A program made the translations under genes and the position numbers. DNA of 8,189 nucleotides from Acidobacteriaceae bacterium (GTDB lineage Bacteria; Acidobacteriota; Terriglobia; Terriglobales; Acidobacteriaceae). Shown here piece by piece: positions 1 to 5,609 of this stretch. The stretch's first letter is position 1. Each line of letters opens with the position of its first letter. The stretch lies in NCBI GenBank assembly GCA_003132825.1, contig PKYX01000474.1, positions 8,872-17,060 on the forward strand. The letters are read 5' to 3'. The notes under the pieces are model-generated. The model was not told the DNA's origin. It made no database searches and saw only the letters and a program-made list of their open reading frames with translations.

Positions 1-170
1 CACGTCGATTGGGGTTCCGGACTCGATCTGCCGCGGTTAGTCATTCCGCCGATGGGTCCGATTTGGAACCCCTTCCCTCATGATATTCTCTGCTCCGTCC
101 CGCGCGCGACACGCACGAGGATGGGGGGGTTGAGGAGATTCAAGTTCGCGTGGGCGAACTGGAGGTTTCT
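1..170. other. Non-coding or gene-edge region upstream of the small membrane protein gene
   Basis: I recognise no gene here. One frame is open from base 1 to a TAG at about 181-183 (roughly 60 codons), but its translation resembles nothing I know and it runs into the start of the next gene. It could be the end of a gene cut by the window edge, but nothing supports that. A run of seven G lies at 123-129. A possible promoter and the ribosome-binding site of the next gene fall within it and are listed separately. Confidence 0.4.
81..89 (+). promoter_or_regulatory. Possible extended -10 promoter element for the small membrane protein gene
   Basis: TGATATTCT at 81-89 fits an extended -10 element: TG, one base, then TATTCT, which matches TATAAT at 4 of 6 positions. 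The best -35 partner, TTTGGA at 62-67 with a 16-base spacer, is poor. Transcription would begin near 96, giving a leader of about 75 bases before the ATG at 171. This is pattern matching only, and vegetative promoters in this phylum are not well defined by eye. Confidence 0.25.
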
Positions 171-314
171 ATGCTTTGGACGGTAGTGGTAGTTCTTCTG
201 ATTTTGTGGCTCCTGGGGTTCAGCCTGCATATCGGCGGAGCTCTAATCCATCTGCTCCTGGTTGTGGGCTTGGTGGTCCTGGTCATTAACCTGCTGAGCG
301 GACGAAGTGGGTGA
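171..314 (+). CDS. Small two-helix membrane protein, lmo0937 family
   Basis: This 47-residue protein is almost entirely hydrophobic and should sit in the cytoplasmic membrane. It has two predicted transmembrane helices, about residues 2-17 (starting MLWTVVVVLLILWLLG) and 24-42, joined by a short FSLHIGG turn, and ends in a small basic tail (SGRSG). The opening MLWT, the central H-x-GG turn and the VINLLSGR ending are what I recall of the lmo0937 family, a widespread short membrane protein family of unknown function, often seen near stress or envelope genes. A strong ribosome-binding site, GGAGG at 161-165, lies five bases before the ATG and fixes the start. No function can be given beyond membrane location. 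The gene stands alone between non-coding stretches. Confidence 0.85.
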   Translation: MLWTVVVVLLILWLLGFSLHIGGALIHLLLVVGLVVLVINLLSGRSG

Positions 315-322
315 AGAAAGGT

Positions 323-352
323 CCTACGAGTTCTGGCACCGGGGGCCGTAGG
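323..352 (+). terminator. Weak hairpin after the small membrane protein gene
   Basis: CCTACG at 323-328 pairs perfectly with CGTAGG at 347-352 across an 18-base GC-rich loop, starting eight bases after the stop codon. No run of T follows, so this is not a classical intrinsic terminator. It could act as an RNA 3' end stabiliser or be chance. A six-base stem of this kind is expected many times in 8 kb. Confidence 0.15.
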
Positions 353-384
353 GGCAAGCCTCAGAAACGAAGCCCCAGATTTGA

Positions 385-459
385 ATCTCGCGGTTCGAGA
401 TCATTCGCCCGGCCGTCAACCCGGAGAAGCGAATGATATTGGAGAAGTTAATGATATCG
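385..459 (+). promoter_or_regulatory. Structured leader over the start of the exported-protein gene
   Basis: Three overlapping pairings can be drawn. First, ATCTCG (385-390) with CGAGAT (396-401), loop CGGTT. Second, ATCATTCGC (400-408) with GCGAATGAT (429-437), nine perfect pairs, with CCGG 409-412 to CCGG 421-424 stacked inside; this buries the ribosome-binding site GGAG (423-426) and the ATG at 433. Third, CGAGATCAT (396-404) with ATGATATCG (451-459), eight of nine pairs, which would cover the second ATG at 451. The pairings share bases and so exclude one another, as expected of an RNA switch or thermometer. The complementarity is directly visible; regulation is inference. Confidence 0.35.
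423..458 (+). repeat. 18-base tandem duplication of ribosome-binding site plus start codon
   Basis: GGAGAAGCGAATGATATT (423-440) is followed immediately by GGAGAAGTTAATGATATC (441-458), identical at 15 of 18 positions. Each copy carries GGAG six bases before an ATG (433 and 451). Because the unit is six codons long, both starts are in the same frame and open the same protein, differing only by six N-terminal residues (MILEKL). Confidence 0.75.
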
Positions 460-1155
460 AACATATGCCGAGTTTCCCCGCTGCTGTTTGCGCTCACGCT
501 GGCTGCCGTGCCCCGACCGGTGAAGGCGCAGGTGTCGACCGATTTGCGAGCCTCCTCGAGCGCGGCCGTCCTGCCAGAAAGCACCCCCCGTCCGCTGCCA
601 GATCTGACCTATTTCAGACCGACCCAGAAAACCAAGCTCCGCAACTATTTCTTTGACGCCTTTGGCCCCTATCCGATCGTCGGCGCTGCACTGGTCGCAG
701 GCGTGAACCAGGCCTACAACAGTCCGAAGGAGTGGGGACAAGGCAGCCAAGCGTACAGCGAGCGATTCGGGTCCGACTTCGGTATTGCCGCGGTCACGAC
801 GACCACTCGCTACGCCATGGCCGAAGCTTTTCGGGAGGACACTTTGTACTACCGCTGTGAGTGCAAAGGGGCGTTTCGGCGTCTGGGCCATGCGGTGATT
901 TCGACCGTGACCGCACGTCGCGGCGAAGCTGGCCATCGAGTGTTTTCTTTCCCGGCTCTGGTCGCTCCCTATGCCGGCACCATGACCGCCGTTTATGGAT
1001 GGTATCCGGGCCACTACGGCGTTGGCGACGGCCTCGAGTTGGGCAGCTACAGCCTGGCGGGATTTGCGGGAGAAAACATCGCTCGCGAATTCTTTTACAA
1101 CGGACCACGCTCATTGCTTTCTCGCATGCATCTCGGAAGTGGCACCGATCACTAG
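451..1155 (+). CDS. Exported protein of unknown function, acidobacterial family
   Basis: This is a 234-residue protein from the ATG at 451, or 240 from the ATG at 433; both have GGAG six bases upstream. I prefer 451 because it gives a cleaner signal peptide: a short basic start (R7), a hydrophobic core at residues 8-20 and a likely cut after V-K-A at residue 26, giving export across the cytoplasmic membrane. The mature part has an AFGPYPIVGAALVAGVNQA stretch, then SPKEWGQGSQAYSERFGSDFGI, a YYRCECKG motif (C136, C138) and alternating glycine and aromatic segments (APYAGTMTAVYGWYPG) near the C-terminus. C136 and C138 are the only cysteines left after the signal is removed. I recall close relatives annotated as hypothetical in many Acidobacteriota but know of no assigned function. 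The hydrophobic, glycine-rich segments suggest envelope association, which is inference. It is probably transcribed separately from the uronate genes. Confidence 0.85.
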   Translation: MISNICRVSPLLFALTLAAVPRPVKAQVSTDLRASSSAAVLPESTPRPLPDLTYFRPTQKTKLRNYFFDAFGPYPIVGAALVAGVNQAYNSPKEWGQGSQAYSERFGSDFGIAAVTTTTRYAMAEAFREDTLYYRCECKGAFRRLGHAVISTVTARRGEAGHRVFSFPALVAPYAGTMTAVYGWYPGHYGVGDGLELGSYSLAGFAGENIAREFFYNGPRSLLSRMHLGSGTDH

Positions 1156-1321
1156 ACAGGCCTCGCCTGCCGTCAACCTGAAACGACCCAGCCGGCGCCC
1201 AAATCGCCACGAAATAGGGCGCTCTCCGCGGCTCCTCGTCAGCGGCCATCCACCCTCCGCCAACGCCTGGTTGATTCTTCGTAGAACCCGCTCGTTCTTC
1301 GCAGCAAAGGGCCCCATTGGC

Positions 1322-1350
1322 TTGATTTCGCGGGTCCAACGACATATCCT
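1322..1350 (+). promoter_or_regulatory. Weak sigma-70-like promoter candidate for uxaC
   Basis: TTGATT (1322-1327) and TATCCT (1345-1350) match the -35 and -10 consensus at 4 of 6 positions each, with an ideal 17-base spacer. Transcription would start near 1357, giving a leader of about 74 bases. The match is modest and could be chance; its position ahead of the cluster is the main support. Confidence 0.25.
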
Positions 1351-1407
1351 TGCGCGCAGATGGCAGCAGTTCGCTCGGTGGTTCGGAGTGGGATTTTTAG
1401 CAGAGAA

Positions 1408-1418
1408 CCAACGGTTGG
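1408..1418. promoter_or_regulatory. Palindrome overlapping the uxaC ribosome-binding site
   Basis: CCAACGGTTGG is a perfect odd-centred palindrome whose right arm overlaps the ribosome-binding site GGAG (1417-1420) of uxaC. Uronate genes in other bacteria are controlled by GntR-type (ExuR, UxuR) or LacI-type (KdgR) repressors that bind short palindromes, so this is a possible operator. It does not match the E. coli ExuR/UxuR boxes as I recall them. About eight palindromes of this size are expected by chance in the window. Confidence 0.2.
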
Positions 1419-1430
1419 AGTTTTCAAAGC

Positions 1431-2879
1431 ATGGTATTCATCACTGACCATTTTCTTCTCGACAGCGAAGCCGCCAGGCGTCTGTATCACGAGTATGCGG
1501 AGGAGCAGCCGATCTTTGACTACCACTGCCATCTTCCCGCCAAAGAAATTGCGGAAAACCGGCGATTCGCCAATCTGTTTGAGATCTGGCTGGAAGGGGA
1601 TCACTACAAATGGCGGGCGATGCGGGCCAATGGCGAGGCCGAGCGCTTTTGCACCGGTAGCGCCCCGCCCTACGAAAAGTTCATGGCCTGGGCGCGGACG
1701 GTTCCCTACACCCTGCGCAATCCGTTGTATCACTGGACTCATCTGGAGCTCGAACGATACTTCGAGATCGATGCGCTGCTGGACCAAGCGACCGCCCAAG
1801 CGACGTGGAAGGAAGCCAATCGTCGGCTGCTCGAGCCGGACTGTACCGCCCACGGAATCCTGAAAAAGTTCGACGTCCGGGTAGTTTGCACCACCGACGA
1901 CCCCACCGATTCTTTGCAATACCATCAGCAGATTGCCGCCTCCGGCCTCCCCACCCGGGTATTTCCTGCCTTCCGCCCAGACAGGGCTCTCAAGACGGAG
2001 GATCCGGAAGCTTTCAACGAGTGGACTGACAAACTCAGTGCGGCGGCGAACGTGGATGTATCCCAACTTGCCGATTTTCTCGACGCCTTGGAGAAACGTC
2101 ACGACTGTTTCCATCAGCAAGGGTGCCGTCTTTCCGACCACGGACTGGACTACTGCCCCACCGATTCCTGCACGCCAGCCGAAGCCGAAAGCATCTTCGC
2201 GAAGGTTCGCGCGGGGAAGAACGTGACGGCCGAGGAAACGGCAAAGTTCGCCAGCTTTCTGATGTTGTTCTTTGGCCGTCTCGACGCGAAAAAAGGCTGG
2301 ACCAAACAACTACACCTGGGAGCCGGCCGCAGCCTGAACACGCGCATGCTCAAGAAAGCGGGGCGGGATACCGGCTTTGACTCGATCGGAGACTGGCGAC
2401 AAATGGCGCCCTTGGCCAAGTATCTCGACCGGCTGGACCAAGATCAATCGCTGCCGAAGATCATCGTCTACAACCTCAATCCCGCGGACAACTACCTGAT
2501 GGCCACCCTGATGGGCAACTTTCCGGAGGAAGGAGTTCCGGGCAAGCTTCAGTTCGGGAGCGGATGGTGGTTTCTCGACCAGAAAGAAGGCATCGAGTGG
2601 CAGCTGAACGCACTTTCGCACTGCGGGCTGCTGTCGCGATTTGTCGGTATGACGACCGACTCCCGCTCCTTCATGTCCTATCCGCGTCACGAGTATTTCC
2701 GCCGGGTGCTGTGCAATCTGCTGGGCAGCGAAATGGAGCGGGGCCAGCTTCCCCATGATTGGGCGCTGATCGGAACCTTGGTCAAGAATGTTAGTTACGG
2801 CAATGCCAGCGCCTATTTTGAGCTGCCTTCGGTGGCCTCCCGCCCGGAGCCATCTGCAGTGGGCGTTCCCGACCGGTAG
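1431..2879 (+). CDS. uxaC: Glucuronate/galacturonate isomerase (uronate isomerase)
   Basis: This cytoplasmic enzyme isomerises D-glucuronate to D-fructuronate and D-galacturonate to D-tagaturonate, the first step of hexuronate breakdown. The 482-residue protein aligns from end to end in memory with E. coli UxaC (470). It has FLLDSEAARRLYHEYA near the start, the metal-binding FDYHCHLP motif (H32, H34), GDHYKWRAMR, NPLYHWTHLELERYF, CTTDDPTDSL (residues 153-161), then PGKLQFGSGWWF and the TDSRSFMSYPRHEYFRR motif (D410, R412, H420). The last 14 or so residues (ending AVGVPDR) extend past the usual end and look unstructured. One loop reads LGAGRSLNTR (296-305), where the E. coli enzyme has an LRNNN-type sequence. 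The ATG at 1431 has GGAG at 1417-1420, ten bases upstream. It is the first gene of the cluster, 216 bases before the transporter. Confidence 0.97.
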   Translation: MVFITDHFLLDSEAARRLYHEYAEEQPIFDYHCHLPAKEIAENRRFANLFEIWLEGDHYKWRAMRANGEAERFCTGSAPPYEKFMAWARTVPYTLRNPLYHWTHLELERYFEIDALLDQATAQATWKEANRRLLEPDCTAHGILKKFDVRVVCTTDDPTDSLQYHQQIAASGLPTRVFPAFRPDRALKTEDPEAFNEWTDKLSAAANVDVSQLADFLDALEKRHDCFHQQGCRLSDHGLDYCPTDSCTPAEAESIFAKVRAGKNVTAEETAKFASFLMLFFGRLDAKKGWTKQLHLGAGRSLNTRMLKKAGRDTGFDSIGDWRQMAPLAKYLDRLDQDQSLPKIIVYNLNPADNYLMATLMGNFPEEGVPGKLQFGSGWWFLDQKEGIEWQLNALSHCGLLSRFVGMTTDSRSFMSYPRHEYFRRVLCNLLGSEMERGQLPHDWALIGTLVKNVSYGNASAYFELPSVASRPEPSAVGVPDR

Positions 2880-3095
2880 AACGCGATCCTCAAAGGCGCC
2901 GCCTCGCCCGGGCACTGGTCCCCTGGCTTCGAGACCCATTTTCCTGCCGCCGGTTGCAGGGACCCGAGATGTTGCCCGCGCCGCGGTCCTTGAGAATGCT
3001 ACTCTTATCCCCTTCGCCGGCTTCGGAGAAGAAGCGGATCGCAACCCATCGGCCGTTCGAGTTCGATGCCCGGAAGAGATCGTCACGGCGACACC
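2880..3095. other. Gap between uxaC and the transporter gene
   Basis: This 216-base gap is unusually wide for genes of one operon. A partly mismatched hairpin (CTTCGCCG 3012-3019 with CGGAGAAG 3024-3031, loop GCTT, one G-A mismatch) lies in it, with no T run. I found no good promoter. An upstream ATG at 3066, in frame with the transporter, would shorten the gap to 186 bases. Confidence 0.4.
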
Positions 3096-4418
3096 ATGAA
3101 TGAGCGCCCCAGCCTTGCGGAGAAAACTCAGGTCGTCGTGGCAGCTGACCCGCCGGTGAAGCTCGGAAACCGTCGCTGGACGATTTGCGCACTGCTGTTT
3201 TTTGCAACGACGATCAACTACGTGGATCGGCAGGTGCTTGGGCTTCTGGCTCCGCTGTTGCAAACCAAGATCGGCTGGAACGAGATTCAGTACGGATACA
3301 TCGTCACTGCGTTTCAGGCCGCCTACGCGATTGGGCTGGTGTTGATGGGCCAGCTGATCGACCGGATCGGCACGCGCATCGGATATGCGGCCGCAATCTC
3401 GTTCTGGAGCTTGGCGGCGATGGCGCACGCCCTGGTTCGATCCGCTTTGGGTTTTGGGGTGGCGCGGTTCGCGCTCGGGCTTGGCGAGTCCGGCAATTTT
3501 CCGGCAGCGATCAAGACGATTGCGGAGTGGTTCCCGAAGAAAGAACGAGCGCTCGCGACCGGAATTTTCAATTCCGGCACCAATATCGGCGCCACCATCG
3601 CGCCCCTGGCCGTCCCCTGGATCGCGGTTCATCTGGGATGGCAGTTTGCGTTCTTGTTCACCGGGGGGTTCAGCGCGGTGTGGGTTGTCTGCTGGTTGGT
3701 GATGTACCGCAAGCCCCAGGAGCACCCGCGGCTCTCGCCTGCGGAACTCAAACACATCCAGAGCGACCCGGTCGAAGCCGCCGCAAAGATTCCCTGGTTG
3801 CAGCTGTTCCCCCATTCCCAAACCTGGGCCTTTACGGTCGGCAAATTCTTGACCGACCCGATTTGGTGGTTTTTCCTGTTCTGGCTGCCCAAGTTCTTGG
3901 CCCGCAATCACGGCCTCAGCTTGACCGGCCTGGGATTGCCTCTGATTGTGATCTACAACGCAGCTACGCTCGGCAGCATCTTCGGCGGCTGGCTTCCCGC
4001 CAGGCTTCTCCGGATAGGATGGACCGTGAATCGCGCTCGCAAAACCGCGATGCTGGTTTGTGCCGTGGCCGTTGTTCCCATCATCGCCGCCGCCAACATT
4101 CGTAACTTGTGGGGAGCGGTCGCTCTGATCAGTCTGGCCACCGCCGCTCACCAGGGTTGGTCGGCGAATCTTTTCACCTTAGCGTCGGACATGTTTCCGC
4201 GGCGAGCGGTGGCTTCGGTGGTCGGAATTGGCGGGTGCGCGGGCGCGATCGGCGGAATGTGCATCGCCACTTTCACCGGCTTCCTGCTGCAACTCACCGG
4301 CAGCTACGTTCCCGTCTTCATTCTTTCCGGCTCCGCCTATCTGACGGCGTTGCTGGTCATTCAGCTTCTGGCTCCGCGCCTGGAACCAGCCAGTCTGATG
4401 GCCGAGGTGGTTCGATGA
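3096..4418 (+). CDS. exuT: MFS hexuronate transporter, ExuT-like (anion:cation symporter family)
   Basis: This integral inner-membrane carrier of about 440 residues has roughly 12 hydrophobic helices. It most likely imports galacturonate and glucuronate with protons. It shows the anion:cation symporter (ACS) family marks: NYVDR at 41-45 at the end of helix 1, the MFS loop motif GQLIDRIGTRIG at 85-96, and the highly conserved stretch FALGLGESGNFPAAIKTIAE followed by WFPKKERALATGIFNSG, which I associate with ExuT and related sugar-acid carriers. A cytoplasmic loop (KPQEHPRLSPAELKHI) separates the two halves. I chose the ATG at 3096 (MNERPS) because the extra ten residues from the ATG at 3066 look non-native; neither has a strong ribosome-binding site. 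Substrate is assigned from family and from neighbours uxaC, kdgK and uxaA; relatives carry galactonate, glucarate or phthalate, so specificity is not proven. Confidence 0.88.
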   Translation: MNERPSLAEKTQVVVAADPPVKLGNRRWTICALLFFATTINYVDRQVLGLLAPLLQTKIGWNEIQYGYIVTAFQAAYAIGLVLMGQLIDRIGTRIGYAAAISFWSLAAMAHALVRSALGFGVARFALGLGESGNFPAAIKTIAEWFPKKERALATGIFNSGTNIGATIAPLAVPWIAVHLGWQFAFLFTGGFSAVWVVCWLVMYRKPQEHPRLSPAELKHIQSDPVEAAAKIPWLQLFPHSQTWAFTVGKFLTDPIWWFFLFWLPKFLARNHGLSLTGLGLPLIVIYNAATLGSIFGGWLPARLLRIGWTVNRARKTAMLVCAVAVVPIIAAANIRNLWGAVALISLATAAHQGWSANLFTLASDMFPRRAVASVVGIGGCAGAIGGMCIATFTGFLLQLTGSYVPVFILSGSAYLTALLVIQLLAPRLEPASLMAEVVR

Positions 4419-4500
4419 GTTGGAGTGCACATTTTCTTATGACATCGACCGCCCCACTGTCATCGCGGATGGCGGCCGGACAACCCCGCGAGGTGGAACC

Positions 4501-5595
4501 ATGCCGTTGACGGTCAAGGCGAAACCAGGATGCCGCTGGGATCTGGTCAGCCTGGGGGAAGTGATGCTGCGTTTCGATCCCGGCGACCGCCGGATCTGGA
4601 CCACGCGCAGCTTCGAAGTCTCCGAAGGCGGCGGCGAGTATAACGTCGCGCGCGGTCTCAAACGATGCTTCGGACTGGACACTGCCGTGGTGACCGCGAT
4701 CGTCGATAACCCGGTCGGGCGATTGCTCGAGGATCTTCTTTATCAAGGCGGGGTCGATCCAGCGCTCATCCGCTGGGTTGCGGACGACGGCGTAGGCCGC
4801 AGCACGCGCAACGGCCTCAACTTTACCGAACGGGGATTTGGCGTCCGAGCCGCGCTCGGGTGTTCCGATCGCGGCCACACTGCGGTGTCTCAGTTAAGAG
4901 CCGGCGATATCGACTGGGACGAAATATTCGGCAAGTTCGGAGCGCGCTGGTTTCACACCGGAGGAATCTTCTGCGCACTCTCTGAAACCACCCCGGAGGT
5001 CGCCCTGCAGGCGATGACGGCCGCCCGCAAGCACGGTGCGGTCACCTCCTACGACCTGAACTACCGCGAATCCCTGTGGAAGGCGATTGGCGGAAAGAAG
5101 CGGGCTCAGGAAATCAACCGCCGGCTGGCGCCGTTGGTCGATGTAATGCTCGGCAACGAAGAAGACTTTTCCGCCGCCCTCGGTTTTGAGGTGCGTGGCC
5201 TGGACGAGCAGGTCTCGAACGTCGAAAAAGCGGCGTTCAAGAATATGATTGAAGCCGCCGTGAAGGAGTTCCCTTTTCGGGTGGTGGCCACCACGCTGCG
5301 CAAAGCCAAGACTGCGACGCTGAACGATTGGGGCGCCATCTGCTACGAGAATGGGGCATTCTATGAGGCCCGGGACAGGGAGAACCTGGAAATCTTCGAC
5401 CGGGTGGGCGGCGGCGACTCATTTGCCTCGGGATTGATCTATGGTTTCCTGACCGGACAAGGGCCGCAGTGGGCGGTTGAGTGCGGCGCAGCCCATGGAG
5501 CGCTCGCCATGACGACGCCGGGAGATACCTCCATGGTGACGTTGAAAGAGGTCACCCAGGTGATGCGCGGCAGCGGAGCCCGCATTGCGCGGTAA
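4501..5595 (+). CDS. kdgK: PfkB-family sugar kinase, probable 2-keto-3-deoxygluconate kinase
   Basis: This cytoplasmic kinase of the ribokinase/PfkB fold probably phosphorylates KDG to KDPG with ATP. The 364-residue protein opens with LVSLGEVMLRFDPGD, has the sugar-binding glycine motif EGGGEYNVARGL (42-53), a central YDLNYRESLW segment and GNEEDF, and ends with the signature DRVGGGDSFASG (300-311), where D306 is the expected catalytic base and the glycines form the anion hole. It is longer than E. coli KdgK (about 309), with extra sequence between GNEEDF and the C-terminal motif (about residues 230-290); I recall such longer forms outside the proteobacteria. The ATG at 4501 has GAGGTGG at 4490-4496. 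A TTG at 4420 would add 27 residues next to the transporter stop but has no matching PfkB sequence. Substrate is inferred from uxaC and uxaA on either side; another keto-sugar-acid kinase activity cannot be excluded. Confidence 0.85.
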   Translation: MPLTVKAKPGCRWDLVSLGEVMLRFDPGDRRIWTTRSFEVSEGGGEYNVARGLKRCFGLDTAVVTAIVDNPVGRLLEDLLYQGGVDPALIRWVADDGVGRSTRNGLNFTERGFGVRAALGCSDRGHTAVSQLRAGDIDWDEIFGKFGARWFHTGGIFCALSETTPEVALQAMTAARKHGAVTSYDLNYRESLWKAIGGKKRAQEINRRLAPLVDVMLGNEEDFSAALGFEVRGLDEQVSNVEKAAFKNMIEAAVKEFPFRVVATTLRKAKTATLNDWGAICYENGAFYEARDRENLEIFDRVGGGDSFASGLIYGFLTGQGPQWAVECGAAHGALAMTTPGDTSMVTLKEVTQVMRGSGARIAR

Positions 5596-5609
5596 CATAG
5601 CCAATAGCC

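Larger units (their letters stand above)
1156..1430. other. Intergenic region before the hexuronate gene cluster
   Basis: These 275 bases hold no convincing gene. A GCGCCC (1195-1200) and GGGCGC (1217-1222) inverted repeat with a 16-base loop lies in the first part, without a T run. Two copies of TTCTTCGNAG (1275-1284 and 1295-1304) sit 20 bases apart, about two helical turns. A weak promoter candidate (1322-1350) and a palindrome (1408-1418) are listed separately. The region is the natural place for the promoter and operator of the downstream uronate genes. Confidence 0.5.

Noticed and set aside
11..72. Inverted repeat GGGGTTCC (11-18) and GGAACCCC (65-72)
   Set aside because: Eight bases with a 46-base loop; several such pairs are expected by chance in the window, and no T run follows.
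334..349. TGGCAC at 334-339 as a sigma-54 -24 element
   Set aside because: The bases at the -12 position read GCCG instead of TTGC, so the second half of the promoter is missing.
381..404. GGTTCGAGATC resembling the T-arm of a tRNA
   Set aside because: The flanking bases do not form the T-stem and no acceptor or anticodon arms can be drawn around it.
1160..1169. GCCTCGCCTG shared with 7292-7301, both shortly after stop codons
   Set aside because: Tens of shared ten-base words are expected by chance in 8 kb, and the distances from the stop codons differ.
1275..1304. Direct repeat TTCTTCGNAG spaced by 20 bases
   Set aside because: Short, with one mismatch, and not symmetric; too weak to call a regulator site.
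1239..2309. Open frame on the - strand (356 codons) opposite the first part of uxaC
   Set aside because: Shadow of uxaC codon structure; no recognisable domain and no ribosome-binding site.
2310..4151. Long open frame on the - strand (613 codons) opposite uxaC and the transporter
   Set aside because: It covers two well-identified genes and the gap between them; the protein is low in complexity and matches no family. Long antisense frames are common opposite GC-rich codons.
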